Notes: a model not told the origin generated them from the sequence alone. A stretch of DNA of 64,000 nucleotides from Mycobacterium sp. 852013-51886_SCH5428379 (GCF_001665575.1 NZ_LZSU01000011.1:62001-126000); one strand, 5' to 3'. Shown: positions 50,209 to 62,934, counted from the first letter of the stretch. Made by a program: numbers and translations.

Positions 50209-51417
50209 ATGGCCTTCGGGGACGGAGCCGACGACGCGACCCTGGCCGCGGCGTGGGACGAGTTCTGCGACCGGCTCAAAGCCGCTGGCGCGCAGGCGTT
50301 CAAAGACCACAACGCCACCTCGGGCCGCCAGCGCGCGGACGGCTTTCGGTTTCTCACGCAGAATCTCGGCCAGGCCTTCGACCTCGCACTCGAAACCGCC
50401 GACACTCGCTACCCCGTCGTGCACCCGTTCTGCACACCGCTGCGCAAACTGGGCGGGGACTGCGCCGACTTCACCTACCACCAGGCCTGGATCGACGGTA
50501 CACACACCTACCGCATCACCGGAAACCGTGGCACCGCACCGTTTTTCAACATCACCGTGCAGGGCGCCCGGCGGCCGGGACCCGGGGTGCTGCACGAACC
50601 GTTCGGCGACGTCCCCGAGGCCAACCTGTTCGGCCATCAGCTGACCACCGGACCCGACGGTGAGCTCGAGCTGCACATCGGCGGGCCGCCGCGGGAGACG
50701 AACTGGCTGCCCACCACCCCGGATTCACGAAAGCTGTTCATCCGTCAGGGTTTCGACCGCTGGGACGAGCGCCCCGCCGCGCTGAGCATCGAGCGCGTCG
50801 ACATGGACTCCCCGCGGCCGGTGCCCACCGCCGCCGACATGGTGGCCGCGGTGGACTGGGCCGGCGAGTTCGTCACCGGGCTGATGTCCGAATGGCCGGA
50901 GTTCCCGTTCACCCACGGCGGTGTCGACGCCGGCAGGCCCAACACGTTCCCCCGGGCCGACGCGGGTGACGGTGACGACAAACGGGGACGCGCCGCGGCG
51001 AACATGTACTGGGAGCTGAGCAGCGACGAAGCGTTGATCATCGACTTCCCCGCCCACGCGGGGCTCTGGACGCTCACGAACATGGGCGTGTTCTTCACCA
51101 GCATGGACTACCTCTACCGACCGGTGAGCTTCACACCGAGCCGGACCGCCGTCGACACCGACGGCAGGATCCGCATCGTGCTCGCCCACGACGATCCCGG
51201 CTGTCCGAACTGGATGGACACCCAGGATTTCTCGCGGGGCAACGTCACCTACCGGCACATGCTCGCCGGCCACCCCGTGACGGTGGACACCACGGTCGTC
51301 GCCCGCGCCGAGGTCATCGCGGCGCTGCCACCGGACACCCCCACGGTCACCCCGCAGCAGCGCACCGCGCAGCTGCGGGAGCGGTTCGACGGCATCCGGC
51401 GCCGCCACCGGATGTGA
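50209..51417 (+). CDS. DUF1214-like protein
   Basis: A 402-residue protein with no signal peptide or membrane helix. The middle has TYRITGNRGTAPFFNI and ETNWLPTTPDSRKLFIRQGF, which resemble DUF1254/DUF1214 proteins often encoded next to sulfotransferases in mycobacteria (from memory). A second part from about residue 200 has LIIDFPAHAGLWTLTNMGVFFTSMDYL. Function unknown. It is the last gene of the oxidoreductase, sulfotransferase, TIM-barrel operon and converges on gatB with 3 bases between. Confidence 0.75.
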   Translation: MAFGDGADDATLAAAWDEFCDRLKAAGAQAFKDHNATSGRQRADGFRFLTQNLGQAFDLALETADTRYPVVHPFCTPLRKLGGDCADFTYHQAWIDGTHTYRITGNRGTAPFFNITVQGARRPGPGVLHEPFGDVPEANLFGHQLTTGPDGELELHIGGPPRETNWLPTTPDSRKLFIRQGFDRWDERPAALSIERVDMDSPRPVPTAADMVAAVDWAGEFVTGLMSEWPEFPFTHGGVDAGRPNTFPRADAGDGDDKRGRAAANMYWELSSDEALIIDFPAHAGLWTLTNMGVFFTSMDYLYRPVSFTPSRTAVDTDGRIRIVLAHDDPGCPNWMDTQDFSRGNVTYRHMLAGHPVTVDTTVVARAEVIAALPPDTPTVTPQQRTAQLRERFDGIRRRHRM

Positions 51418-51420
51418 AGG

Positions 51421-52923
51421 TCAGCTACAGGCGGCCAGGACGAGTTCGCGCACGCGCGCGGCGTCGGCCTGTCCCTTGGTGGCCTTCATGACAGCGCCGA
51501 CGATCGCCCCCGCGGCCTGCACCTTGCCGCCGCGGATCTTTTCGACGATGTCAGGTTGCGCCTCGAGGGCTTGATCGATGGCGGCCTGGATCAGCGACTC
51601 GTCACGCACCAGGGCCAGCCCACGGTCGGTCATCACCTGCTCGGGTTCGCCCTCACCGGCCAGCACCCCTTCGACCACCTGACGGGCCAGCTTGTTCGAC
51701 AGCTTGCCGTCGTCGACCAGCTTGACCACCGCCGCCACCTGTGCGGGCGTGATCGGCAGGGCGTCGAGTTCCACTCCGGATTCATTGGCTTTCTGCACCA
51801 GGAAGTTGCCCCACCAGGCCCGCGCCTGCTCACTGGAGGCGCCCTGGTCGACGGTGGCGGCGACCAGGTCGATCGCCCCGTTGTTGACCAGGTCGCGCAT
51901 CACCTCGTCGGAGATGCCCCAGTCCTGCTGAATCCGCTTGCGCCGCAACCACGGCAGCTCGGGCAGCGTCGCGCGCAACCGTTCTACGAGCTCGGCCTCC
52001 GGCGCGACGGGTTCCAGATCGGGCTCCGGGAAGTACCGGTAGTCCTCCGCCGTCTCCTTGCTGCGGCCCGGCGAGGTGTAGCCGTCCTCGTGGAAGTGGC
52101 GGGTTTCCTGGTGGACCTGACCGCCCGAGGTGAGCACTGCGGCCTGCCGGCGCATTTCGTAGCGCACCGCGACCTCGACGCTCTTGAGCGAGTTGACGTT
52201 CTTGGTCTCGGTGCGGGTGCCGAACTCAACCTGCCCCGTCGGCTTCAGCGACAGGTTGACGTCGCAGCGCATCGAACCCTGATCCATCCGTACGTCGGAC
52301 ACCCCGAGGGTGCGCAGCAGATCCCGCAGCGCGGTGGTGTAGGCGCGGGCGATCTCCGGCGCCCGGTCGCCTGTCCCGTCGATCGGCCGGGTGACGATCT
52401 CGATCAGCGGCACCCCGGCACGGTTGTAGTCGGCCAGCGACGTCGTCGCCCCGGCGATGCGGCCGGTGTCGCTGCCCAGGTGGGTCAGCTTGCCGGTGTC
52501 CTCCTCCATGTGGGCGCGCTCGATCTCGACCCGCCAGGTCGTCCCGTCGTCCAGTGGGACGTCCAGGTAACCGTTGACGGCGATCGGCTCGTCGTACTGG
52601 GAGATCTGATAGTTCTTCGGCTGATCGGGATAGAAGTAGTTCTTCCGCGCGAAGCGGCCCCACGGCGCGATCTCACAGTTCAGCGCAAGACCGATGCGGA
52701 TCGCCGATTCGACGGCGGCCTGGTTGAGCACTGGCAACGATCCGGGCAGGCCCAGACACACCGGGCACACCTGGGTGTTGGGTTCGGCGCCGAACCGGTT
52801 CGCGCATCCGCAGAACATCTTGGTCGCGGTCGACAGCTCGACGTGCACCTCGAGACCGAGGACCGGATCGAAACGCTGGACGACCTCGTCGTAGTCGAGG
52901 AGTTCGGCGGTGGCGACAGACAT
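51421..52923 (-). CDS. gatB: Asp/Glu-tRNA amidotransferase subunit B
   Basis: A 500-residue GatB, the kinase half of GatCAB that activates the Glu (or Asp) on mischarged t[22 protein letters not shown] and [15 protein letters not shown] contain zinc Cys; [13 protein letters not shown] and the YqeY-like tail ([23 protein letters not shown]) bind tRNA. It lies 24 bases after pfkA on the same strand. The operon order is gatC, gatA, pfkA, gatB. Confidence 0.97.
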   Translation of the reverse strand: MSVATAELLDYDEVVQRFDPVLGLEVHVELSTATKMFCGCANRFGAEPNTQVCPVCLGLPGSLPVLNQAAVESAIRIGLALNCEIAPWGRFARKNYFYPDQPKNYQISQYDEPIAVNGYLDVPLDDGTTWRVEIERAHMEEDTGKLTHLGSDTGRIAGATTSLADYNRAGVPLIEIVTRPIDGTGDRAPEIARAYTTALRDLLRTLGVSDVRMDQGSMRCDVNLSLKPTGQVEFGTRTETKNVNSLKSVEVAVRYEMRRQAAVLTSGGQVHQETRHFHEDGYTSPGRSKETAEDYRYFPEPDLEPVAPEAELVERLRATLPELPWLRRKRIQQDWGISDEVMRDLVNNGAIDLVAATVDQGASSEQARAWWGNFLVQKANESGVELDALPITPAQVAAVVKLVDDGKLSNKLARQVVEGVLAGEGEPEQVMTDRGLALVRDESLIQAAIDQALEAQPDIVEKIRGGKVQAAGAIVGAVMKATKGQADAARVRELVLAACS

Positions 52924-52947
52924 ACTTCGAGCTTAGTTTGCCCGGCC

Positions 52948-53979
52948 TCAGCCGAAGAACTCGGCGGCGTCGTCGTACCGGGTCTGCGGCACCAGCTTGA
53001 GCTGACGGGTCGCATCGGCCAGCGAGACCCGGCCGATCTCCTGACCGCGCAGCGACACCATCATCCCGTACTCACCGGCGTGAGCCGCGTCGGCGGCGTT
53101 GACGCCGAAGCGGGTGGCCAGCACCCGGTCGTACGGGGTCGGGGTGCCGCCGCGCTGCACGTGGCCGAGCACGGTGACCCGCACGTCGCGCCGGACTCGC
53201 TTCTCCACCTCGATCGCGAGCTGCTGGGCGACGCCGGTGAACTTCTCGTGGCCAAACTCGTCGAGACCGCCCTGGCGCAACTGCATCGTGCCTTCGGCGG
53301 GTTTGGCACCTTCGGCCACCACGCAGATGAAATGCGAATCACCGCGTACGAAGCGGTTCTTGATCAGCCGGCACACCTCTTCGACGTCGAACGGCTGCTC
53401 GGGGATCAGCGTCATGTGCGCGCCCGACGCCAGCCCCGCGTTCAAGGCGATCCAGCCGGCGTGGCGGCCCATCACCTCCACCAGCATCACCCGCTGATGG
53501 GATTCGGCGGTGGAGTGCAGCCGGTCGATGGCCTCGCTGGCCACGCCGAGCGCGGTGTCGTGTCCGAATGTGACGTCCGTGCAGTCGATGTCGTTGTCGA
53601 TGGTCTTCGGCACGCCGACGACGGGGACGTTCTCCTCCGACAGCCAGTGTGCGGCGGTCAGGGTGCCCTCGCCGCCGATCGGGATCAGCACGTCGATGCC
53701 GTTGTCGTCGAGGACCTGTTTGATCTGGTCGAGTCCGGCGCGCAGCTTGTCCGGATGCACCCGCGCGGTGCCGAGCATCGTGCCGCCCTTGGCGAGCAGG
53801 CGGTCGTTGCGGTCGTCGTTGCGCAACTGGATGCGCCGGTTCTCCAACAGGCCACGCCAGCCGTCCTGGAATCCGACAACCGACGATCCGTAGCGGACGT
53901 CGCAGGTGCGGACGACCGCCCGGATCACGGCATTCAGGCCGGGACAGTCACCGCCGCCGGTGAGAACTCCAATGCGCAT
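52948..53979 (-). CDS. pfkA: 6-phosphofructokinase
   Basis: A 343-residue Pfk[25 protein letters not shown] begins the protein, GGEGTLTAA takes the place of the GGDG ATP motif, PKTIDNDI is the substrate/catalytic Asp loop, and [11 protein letters not shown] follows. It catalyses the committed step of glycolysis. The family of high-GC actinobacteria uses ATP. ATG 53979 gives the length I recall for M. tuberculosis PfkA (343); the annotated ATG at 53988 is three codons upstream. It is inserted between gatA and gatB. Confidence 0.96.
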   Translation of the reverse strand: MRIGVLTGGGDCPGLNAVIRAVVRTCDVRYGSSVVGFQDGWRGLLENRRIQLRNDDRNDRLLAKGGTMLGTARVHPDKLRAGLDQIKQVLDDNGIDVLIPIGGEGTLTAAHWLSEENVPVVGVPKTIDNDIDCTDVTFGHDTALGVASEAIDRLHSTAESHQRVMLVEVMGRHAGWIALNAGLASGAHMTLIPEQPFDVEEVCRLIKNRFVRGDSHFICVVAEGAKPAEGTMQLRQGGLDEFGHEKFTGVAQQLAIEVEKRVRRDVRVTVLGHVQRGGTPTPYDRVLATRFGVNAADAAHAGEYGMMVSLRGQEIGRVSLADATRQLKLVPQTRYDDAAEFFG

Positions 53980-53997
53980 GGCGTCCATCCTCCCCTG

Positions 53998-55482
53998 TCA
54001 CAGCGCGGTTGGCAGCGGTCCTCGCGCAGTTTCGTACGCCGCGCCGACCCGGTACAGCCGGTCGTCAGCCAGCGCGGGGGCCATGATCTGCAGCCCGACG
54101 GGCAGGTTGTCGTCCGGGGACAAGCCCGACGGCACCGACATCCCGCAGTGCCCGGCCAGGTTCAGCGGCAGCGTGCACAGATCGAACAGGTACATCGCCA
54201 GCGGATCGTCGACCTTCTCCCCCAGCGGGAATGCGGTTGTCGGAGTCGCCGGCGAGATCAGCACGTCGACCTTCTCGTAGGCCCGGTCGAGATCGCGCGC
54301 GATCAGCGTGCGGACCTTCTGCGCCTGGTTGTAGTAGGCGTCGTAATAGCCGGCCGACAGCGCGTAGGTCCCGATCATGATGCGGCGCTTGACCTCCGGA
54401 CCGAACCCGGCGGCGCGCGTGAGTGCCATCACCTCTTCGGCGCTGTGGGTGCCGTCGTCGCCGACGCGCAGGCCGAACCGCATCGCGTCGAAGCGTGCGA
54501 GGTTCGACGACACCTCCGAGGGCAGGATCAGGTAGTAGGCGGCCAGGGAGTGGTCGAGGTTCGGGCAGTCGACCTCGGTGACCTCGGCGCCCAGCTCGGT
54601 CAGCGTGTCCACCGCGGCGGTGAACGACGACAGCACCCCGGCCTGGTAGCCCTCGCCGCGCAGCTGCTTGACCACGCCGATCTTCACGCCGCGCAGGTCG
54701 CCGCCGGCACCCGCACGCGCGGCCGCAACAACGTCCGGCACCGCGGCGTCGACCGACGTCGAGTCCCTGGGGTCGTGCCCGGCGATCACGCCGTGCAGCA
54801 GCGCGGTGTCGAGGACGGTGCGCGCGCACGGTCCGCCCTGATCCAGCGACGACGCACAGGCGATCAGTCCGTAGCGCGACACCGTGCCGTAGGTGGGTTT
54901 CACTCCGACCGTCGAGGTCAGCGCGGCCGGCTGGCGGATCGACCCGCCGGTGTCGGTGCCGATCGCCAGCGGCGCCTGGAATGCGGCCAGCGCCGCGGCG
55001 CTGCCGCCGCCGGAGCCACCGGGCACCCGGTCGGTGTCCCAGGGGTTGCGGGTCGGCCCGTAGGCGGAGTTCTCGGTCGAGCTGCCCATCGCGAACTCGT
55101 CCATGTTGGTCTTGCCGAGGATCGGGATCCCCGCCGCCCGCAGCCGGACGGTGACCGTGGCGTCGTACGGCGAGCGCCAGTCCTCGAGGATTTTCGATCC
55201 ACACGTCGTGGGCATGTCGGTGGTGGTGAACACGTCCTTGAGTGCAATCGGAACGCCGGCGAGCGCCGAGGGCAGCTGCTCTCCGGCGGCGACGGCGGAA
55301 TCGATGCGGGCGGCGGCGGCCAGGGCTTTGTCGCCCGCCACGTGCAGGAACGCGTGATACCGCTCGTCGGTGGCGGCGATCTGGTCCAGGCAGGCCTGCG
55401 TCAGTTCGACCGAGGAGATCTCCTTGGCGGCGACGCGGCCGGCCAGGGTGGCGGCGTCCTCGCGGATGAGTTCGCTGGTCAT
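53998..55482 (-). CDS. gatA: Asp/Glu-tRNA amidotransferase subunit A
   Basis: A 494-residue amidase-signature enzyme that supplies ammonia from glutamine. The Ser-cisSer-Lys triad is spread over [11 protein letters not shown] (Lys), [10 protein letters not shown] and [11 protein letters not shown] (Ser). The ATG at 55482 overlaps the gatC stop (ATGA). The frame upstream to 55566 is a reading of gatC. Confidence 0.97.
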   Translation of the reverse strand: MTSELIREDAATLAGRVAAKEISSVELTQACLDQIAATDERYHAFLHVAGDKALAAAARIDSAVAAGEQLPSALAGVPIALKDVFTTTDMPTTCGSKILEDWRSPYDATVTVRLRAAGIPILGKTNMDEFAMGSSTENSAYGPTRNPWDTDRVPGGSGGGSAAALAAFQAPLAIGTDTGGSIRQPAALTSTVGVKPTYGTVSRYGLIACASSLDQGGPCARTVLDTALLHGVIAGHDPRDSTSVDAAVPDVVAAARAGAGGDLRGVKIGVVKQLRGEGYQAGVLSSFTAAVDTLTELGAEVTEVDCPNLDHSLAAYYLILPSEVSSNLARFDAMRFGLRVGDDGTHSAEEVMALTRAAGFGPEVKRRIMIGTYALSAGYYDAYYNQAQKVRTLIARDLDRAYEKVDVLISPATPTTAFPLGEKVDDPLAMYLFDLCTLPLNLAGHCGMSVPSGLSPDDNLPVGLQIMAPALADDRLYRVGAAYETARGPLPTAL

Positions 55483-55814
55483 TCGGCCTCCAGAATCCGG
55501 GGTACGGCGAAGCGGCCGTCGGCGGCCCGGGGCGCGGCGTCGAGCGCCTGCTCCTGGGTCAGGCACGGCTCGACGATGTCCGGCCGGGTCACATTGACAA
55601 TCCCGGTATCCCCGGATCGCTCCGCTCCTGCCCGCCGGCCGCTCAACGGGTTGTCGGTGGCCTCGACACCGGTCACGTCCACGGCCTGGATCGCTCCCAC
55701 GTGATCGAGGATGGCGTCGAGCTGACCGGCGTAGCTGTCCAGCTCGCTGTCGGTCAGCGCCAGTCGGGCCAGGCGCGCGAGGTGAGCCACCTCGTCTCGG
55801 GAGATCTGCGACAC
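55479..55814 (-). CDS. gatC: Asp/Glu-tRNA amidotransferase subunit C, with an extra in-frame repeat
   Basis: A 111-residue GatC, which holds GatA and GatB together. The family core is intact: [35 protein letters not shown] and [18 protein letters not shown]. Between NPL and NVTRPD it has [16 protein letters not shown]; as I recall, M. tuberculosis GatC (99 residues) has only a short KDV there. The DNA that encodes this insert (55610-55636) is a copy of the dispersed GAGCGNAGCGA repeat. GTG 55814 is used. The insert lies in the linker that wraps along GatA, so it may be tolerated. Confidence 0.93.
   Translation of the reverse strand: MSQISRDEVAHLARLARLALTDSELDSYAGQLDAILDHVGAIQAVDVTGVEATDNPLSGRRAGAERSGDTGIVNVTRPDIVEPCLTQEQALDAAPRAADGRFAVPRILEAE
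55610..55636. repeat. Copy of the dispersed GAGCGNAGCGA repeat inside gatC
   Basis: On the minus strand it reads GGCGGGCAGGAGCGGAGCGA followed by TCCGGGG. The unit at 34027 differs from it by only two or three bases over 27 positions. It is the only member of the family here that is inside a gene. Confidence 0.8.
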
Positions 55815-55880
55815 GGTCACGCAGCCTAGTCCCCTCACTCGAGTCGCTTCCCCGCCGAGGCCCGTGCGACAGTGGTCGCC

Positions 55881-56540
55881 GTGCCCTCCTATCTGCTGCG
55901 GGTCGAACTCGAAGACCGTCCAGGCCGCCTCGGCGCGCTGGCCGTGGCCCTCGGTTCTGTGGGCGCGGACATCCTGTCCCTCGACGTCGTCGAGCGCGGC
56001 GCCGGGTTCGCGATCGACGATCTGGTGGTCGAGCTGCCGGCGGGCACGATGCCGGACATGGTGATCACCGCCGCGGAGATGCTGCCCGGGGTGCGCGTCG
56101 ACACGATTCGTCCCCATCTGGGACTGCTCGAGGCCCACCGCGAACTCGAACTGATCGACCACACCGCCGCCGCTCGTGGGAGGGCGGCGAAGCTACAGGC
56201 CTTCGCCGACGAGGCGCCGCGGGTGCTGCGGGTCGGCTGGTGCACCGTGATCCGGCCGACGGATTCCGGCGTCGAGCGGATCGCCGGCAGTCACGGCGCA
56301 CCGGAGACGCAGGCCGGGAACGCGCCGTGGCTGCCGCTGGAGCGCGCCACCGCGCTGGACGCCACCGCCGACTGGGTGCCGCAGGTGTGGCGCGATATGG
56401 ACACGACGCTGGCCGCTGCGCCGCTCGGCGACGACGGGACGACTGTGGTGCTGGGCCGGCCCGGTGGGCCGGCGTTCCGCCCGTCGGAGGTGGCGCGGCT
56501 GGGTTATCTGACGGGGATCGTCGCGACGATCCTGCGTTGA
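55881..56540 (+). CDS. ACT-domain protein (Rv3013-like)
   Basis: A 219-residue protein with an N-terminal ACT domain ([37 protein letters not shown]) and a second alpha/beta half that ends [12 protein letters not shown]. The ACT domain suggests amino-acid binding; the function is unknown. GTG 55881 gives the start expected by homology ([10 protein letters not shown]); GTG 55872 is three codons upstream. It is divergent from gatCAB and converges on the small zinc-ribbon gene with 1 base between. Confidence 0.87.
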   Translation: MPSYLLRVELEDRPGRLGALAVALGSVGADILSLDVVERGAGFAIDDLVVELPAGTMPDMVITAAEMLPGVRVDTIRPHLGLLEAHRELELIDHTAAARGRAAKLQAFADEAPRVLRVGWCTVIRPTDSGVERIAGSHGAPETQAGNAPWLPLERATALDATADWVPQVWRDMDTTLAAAPLGDDGTTVVLGRPGGPAFRPSEVARLGYLTGIVATILR

Positions 56541-56541
56541 C

Positions 56542-56796
56542 TCACCCGCTGGCGGGCACCGGGTAGCGGTCGTTGACGTCGGCGTTGGTGTCCTTGCGCG
56601 CACAGTGGGCGCAACAGAACATGCCTTCGTCGGTCTCGATGCCATGGCCGAGGATGCGGCAGCCGCAGTGGCCACATTCGGGCGCCAGCTGCATGGCCGC
56701 GCATTCGACGCTGTCGAAGGTCGCGCTGCGTCCGTCGGCCCACGTCACGGTGAACGCCTTGTCGTAGTGGTTGCCGCAGGTATCGCACGTCGCCAT
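56542..56796 (-). CDS. Small double zinc-ribbon protein
   Basis: An 84-residue cysteine-rich protein. Paired cysteines occur as CDTCGNHY near the N-terminus, a central CGHCGCR, and CCAHCARK near the C-terminus; with VECAAM these can form two zinc knuckles. Similar small proteins are common in mycobacteria and have no assigned function. A GGAGCGACC site precedes the ATG. It is divergent from the hemerythrin-like gene; the 196-base gap holds a SigF-type promoter for that gene. Confidence 0.8.
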   Translation of the reverse strand: MATCDTCGNHYDKAFTVTWADGRSATFDSVECAAMQLAPECGHCGCRILGHGIETDEGMFCCAHCARKDTNADVNDRYPVPASG

Positions 56797-56888
56797 GGAA
56801 GGTCGCTCCTCGTAGCTCGTTGATTGTTGAAGTAGTCGATCGGTGTCTTTCCGGAGTTCCCGGGAGGCCAGTGGCCAAACCGCCCCGC

Positions 56889-56915
56889 GTTTTGAACCGG
56901 CCGCGGTCCGGGTAT
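56889..56915 (+). promoter_or_regulatory. SigF-type promoter of the hemerythrin-like gene
   Basis: GTTTT (56889-56893), a 16-base spacer and GGGTAT (56910-56915). This matches the mycobacterial SigF consensus (GTTT, 15-17 bases, GGGTAT) closely. It lies 78 bases before the gene start. Confidence 0.7.
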
Positions 56916-56992
56916 CGGATCAGCGGCGCTCAGCCCACTTGCGCCGATTCATTGCCGATTCGTTCCACCACCGACATGCGGAGGTTTCTCGC

Positions 56993-59709
<2,717 letters not shown>

Positions 59710-59745
59710 CTATCGCGCTGCTCTGACAGGATTTAGCCTGACGTT

Positions 59746-60141
59746 GTGCCGCATCCCATCATGTTCCGCGACGACGATCCCAGCCTGAGCGAGGTGCGCG
59801 CGATCGCCCTGGATTTCCCCGAGGCAACCGAGAAGGTGTCGCACGGTAGGCCCGGGTTCTTCGCGGGGAAGATGTTCGCGATGTACGGCGGCAGCACCAA
59901 AGAATCCGGCGCCATGACCGTCGTCCCACACTGCGTGCTGGTCAAGGTCGACGACTCCGACCGCGACGCCCTGCGGGCCGACACCCGCTTCTTTCTCCCC
60001 GCCTACCTCGGCGCCGCCGGCTGGATGGGCCTGGACTTCACCAGGGCTGACGTCGACTGGGACGAGGTCCGCGAACTCGTCGACGCCAGCTTCCGGTTGG
60101 TCGCCCCGCGCAGATTGGTCGTCGCGCTCGACGCAGTCTGA
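59746..60141 (+). CDS. MmcQ/YjbR-family protein
   Basis: A 131-residue YjbR-like protein (CyaY-like fold). LDFPEATEKVSHGRPGFF, MFAMYGG and AGWMGLDFTRADVDWDEVRELVDASFRLVAP are the family features. A DNA-binding role has been suggested for relatives. Start GTG 59746, 45 bases from the divergent ligA GTG. The acyl-CoA ligase gene follows after 39 bases. Confidence 0.87.
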   Translation: MPHPIMFRDDDPSLSEVRAIALDFPEATEKVSHGRPGFFAGKMFAMYGGSTKESGAMTVVPHCVLVKVDDSDRDALRADTRFFLPAYLGAAGWMGLDFTRADVDWDEVRELVDASFRLVAPRRLVVALDAV

Positions 60142-60180
60142 CCCACCCGCGGCGCCGCTCGTGGTTCGATCGAAGACACC

Positions 60181-61788
60181 ATGAGTTTCGCGAGCCCGTA
60201 CCCCGACGTCCAGATCCCGACGACCAGCGTCTACGACTATCTGTTCTCCGATCTCACCGACTCCGACGCCCAGCGGGTCGCCCTGATCGACACCGCTTCC
60301 GGCGCGCAGACCACCTACGGCGACATGCTCGCCCGCATCGACGCGTTTGCCGGTGCGCTGGCCGAGCGCGGCATCGGTGTCGGTGACGTGGTCGGTCTGC
60401 TGGCGCCGAACAGTGCGGCGTTCGCGATCGCCTTCCACGGCATCCTGCGCTCAGGCGCGACCGCGACGACCGTCAACGCGCTGTTCACTGCCAAGGACAT
60501 CGCCAAACAGCTCACCGATGCGCAGGCCACCATGCTGGTCACCGTCTCCCCGCTGCTACCCCAGGCCGCAGAGGCCACCGCGACGGTCGGGCTGGCCGAC
60601 GACCGGCTGGTGGTGCTCGACGGACCCGGGATCGCCGCCGACGGTCATCCCAACGCCGACGATCTCCTCGGACCGGGGCTGCCCGCACCGGAGGTGAGCT
60701 TCGACCCGGCCACCCATATCGCGGTGCTGCCCTACAGCTCGGGAACGACCGCGAACCCCAAGGGCGTGATGCTCACCCATCGCAACCTGACGGCCAACTG
60801 CGCGCAGATCCGGCCCATTCAGGGGATGACCGCCGAGGACCGCATCCTGGCGGTGCTGCCGTTCTTCCACATCTACGGCATGACGGTGCTGCTCAACGCG
60901 GCGCTGCATGCCCGTGCCGCGCTGGTGATCATGCCGAGCTTCGACCTCACCCGGTTCCTTGCCAACCTGGCCGAGCACCGGTGCACGTTCGCGTTCATCG
61001 CGCCGCCGGTCGCGGTGGCGCTGGCCAAGCATCCGATGGTCGACGACTACGACCTCTCGCCGCTGCGGGGCATCATGTCGGGCGCGGCGCCCCTGGACGC
61101 CGATCTCGGCCACGCGGTCGCCGAACGGCTCGGCTGCGCTGTCGTACAGGGCTACGGCATGAGCGAGCTGAGCCCGGTCAGCCACGTCACCCCGTTCGAC
61201 GGCGGTACCGCGATGGTCGGCGCCGTGGCGCCGCTGTCGTCGAGCGGGTGGACGGTGCCGAACTCCGAGAGCAAGCTGGTCGATCCCGCCACCGGCGACG
61301 AGATCGGCATTCCGGCAAGCGGTGTGAGCGCAACGGGTGAGCTCTGGTTCCGCGGTCCGAACGTGATGGCGGGCTACCTCAACAACGAGCAGGCCACCCG
61401 GGAGACCATCGACGACGACGGATTCCTGCACACCGGCGACCTCGCCCAAGTCGACGAGCACGGTTGTGTGTACATCGTCGACCGGCTCAAGGAGCTGATC
61501 AAGTACAAGGGTTACCAGGTGCCGCCCGCAGAGCTGGAAGCCGTTCTGCTGGGCCATGATTCGATCGCCGACGCCGCGGTGATCGGGGTGGTGGACACCG
61601 AGTCCGGCGAAGAGGTGCCCAAGGCGTTCGTAGTGCGTCAGCCGAATGCCTCGCTGACCGAGGACGAGGTGATGGAGTTCGTCGCCGGTCAGGTGGCGCC
61701 GTACAAGAAGGTGCGCCGCGTGGAGTTCATCGACGCGATCCCGAAGTCGGCGGCGGGCAAGATCTTGCGCAAGGACCTCAGGCGGTAG
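60181..61788 (+). CDS. Acyl-CoA synthetase (4-coumarate-CoA ligase-like)
   Basis: A 535-residue ANL-superfamily adenylating enzyme. PYSSGTTANPKGVMLTHRNL is the P-loop (A3), GYGMSELSPVSH the A5 motif, HTGDLAQVDEHG (A7) and YIVDRLKELIKYKGYQVPPAELE (A8), and the catalytic Lys lies in PKSAAGKILRKDL (A10). The substrate pocket sequence (HIYGMTVLLNAAL) is similar to 4CL/fatty-acid ligases; the acid is unknown. A possible supplier of CoA esters to the catabolic genes at 41.9-47 kb, although it is not in the same operon. Confidence 0.92.
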   Translation: MSFASPYPDVQIPTTSVYDYLFSDLTDSDAQRVALIDTASGAQTTYGDMLARIDAFAGALAERGIGVGDVVGLLAPNSAAFAIAFHGILRSGATATTVNALFTAKDIAKQLTDAQATMLVTVSPLLPQAAEATATVGLADDRLVVLDGPGIAADGHPNADDLLGPGLPAPEVSFDPATHIAVLPYSSGTTANPKGVMLTHRNLTANCAQIRPIQGMTAEDRILAVLPFFHIYGMTVLLNAALHARAALVIMPSFDLTRFLANLAEHRCTFAFIAPPVAVALAKHPMVDDYDLSPLRGIMSGAAPLDADLGHAVAERLGCAVVQGYGMSELSPVSHVTPFDGGTAMVGAVAPLSSSGWTVPNSESKLVDPATGDEIGIPASGVSATGELWFRGPNVMAGYLNNEQATRETIDDDGFLHTGDLAQVDEHGCVYIVDRLKELIKYKGYQVPPAELEAVLLGHDSIADAAVIGVVDTESGEEVPKAFVVRQPNASLTEDEVMEFVAGQVAPYKKVRRVEFIDAIPKSAAGKILRKDLRR

Positions 61789-61872
61789 AGCGCGCAGTTG
61801 ACTTTGCGTCCAGATCGCGTCCGCGACGCGTCCGGCGATCTGTGCGCAATATCAACGCGACAACGCCTGCGG

Positions 61873-62883
61873 TCAGACGGCGTCCGGATCGTCGGCGAAC
61901 GCGTCGGCGGTGCGCTGGGCGAGTTCGACCGCGATGCGGGCCCATTCCGGGGTAGCCGCGGCCAGGCCGCACGCGGGGGTCACGCCGATGCGTTCCCGCA
62001 GCGCCGCGCGCGGGAACCCGAGCCGGTCGGTCACCGAGGCGGCGGCCTGGGCCACCTGTTCGACCGACGGCCGCGCCGCGGGTGCTTCGGCGGGCACAAC
62101 GCCCAGCACGACAGTGCGGCCCGATTCCACGAATTCGCCGATCCCGTCGAGGTCCTCGGCGGTCAGCGTCGTAGCGTCGACCGAAACCGCATGAACCGTA
62201 CTGCGTTGCAACACCTTCCACGGCAATCCGGCCGCACAGCTGTGCAGCAGCACCTCTCCCCCAGTGGCGGCGACGCAGTCGTCGAGCAGCTGGGTGGCGA
62301 CGGCTTCGTCGACGGGGTGCACCGGGGTGAAGCGGGTGACGCCGGTGAGCCGGCCTGCCAGTGCGGCCGGCAGGAGCGGCTCGTCGAACTGCACGACGAC
62401 GGTGGCCTCCAGCCGGCGGGCGACCTCGGCCCGGTGCAGCGCCATCCCCTCGGCCAGCGACGCGGCAAGATCGCGCACCGCACCGGAATCGGTGATGGCG
62501 CGGTGCCCGCCGGGCAGTTCCAGTTCGGCGGCCAGCGTGATCGGTCCCGGCGCCTGGACTTTCACGGTGCGGCCGGCGCCGCGCAGTCCCGCCTTCTCCC
62601 ACGCCTCCTCGAGCGCGTCGATGTCCTCGTCGAGCAGGCTGGCGGCGCGGCGTACCGCGGCGCTGCGCCCGGAGGCGATGCGGTAACCGCGCGGAACGGT
62701 GTCCATCCCGATGTCGACCAGCAGCGCGGCCGCGCGTCCGATGATGTCGGCGCCCACGCCGCGTGCGGGGATCTCGACCAGGTGAGGCAGCGTGTGCAGT
62801 TCACCGACCACGACATCGGCGGCCTGGCGGGGAACTGCGTTGGGCCACGACCCGATGCCGGTCGCGGCGGCAAAGGCGCTCAC
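61873..62883 (-). CDS. Methionine-synthase-like (MetE C-terminal type) protein, Rv3015c-like
   Basis: A 336-residue barrel related to the C-terminal, catalytic half of cobalamin-independent methionine synthase. GIGSWP opens the fold, VQFDEPLLPAAL matches the MetE Asp/Glu segment, LLHSCAAGLPW gives the zinc His and Cys, and GVTPACGLA the second zinc Cys. No N-terminal MetE half is present. Archaeal and mycobacterial short forms may use other methyl donors; the role is unknown. GTG 62883 has AGGG 8 bases ahead; GTG 62889 is also possible. It is divergent from the lipoprotein gene. Confidence 0.85.
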   Translation of the reverse strand: MSAFAAATGIGSWPNAVPRQAADVVVGELHTLPHLVEIPARGVGADIIGRAAALLVDIGMDTVPRGYRIASGRSAAVRRAASLLDEDIDALEEAWEKAGLRGAGRTVKVQAPGPITLAAELELPGGHRAITDSGAVRDLAASLAEGMALHRAEVARRLEATVVVQFDEPLLPAALAGRLTGVTRFTPVHPVDEAVATQLLDDCVAATGGEVLLHSCAAGLPWKVLQRSTVHAVSVDATTLTAEDLDGIGEFVESGRTVVLGVVPAEAPAARPSVEQVAQAAASVTDRLGFPRAALRERIGVTPACGLAAATPEWARIAVELAQRTADAFADDPDAV

Positions 62884-62934
62884 TCGCACGACCCTATGTG
62901 ACCGGGCTACCCTCGTGCTCGGAAGGGGACGGCG

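Noticed and set aside
51556..55704. 1382-codon open frame on the plus strand
   Set aside because: It runs antisense to gatB, pfkA, gatA and gatC, all clear genes. Long antisense frames are common in GC-rich coding DNA; the translation is low-complexity His/Arg/Gly and has no start or domain.
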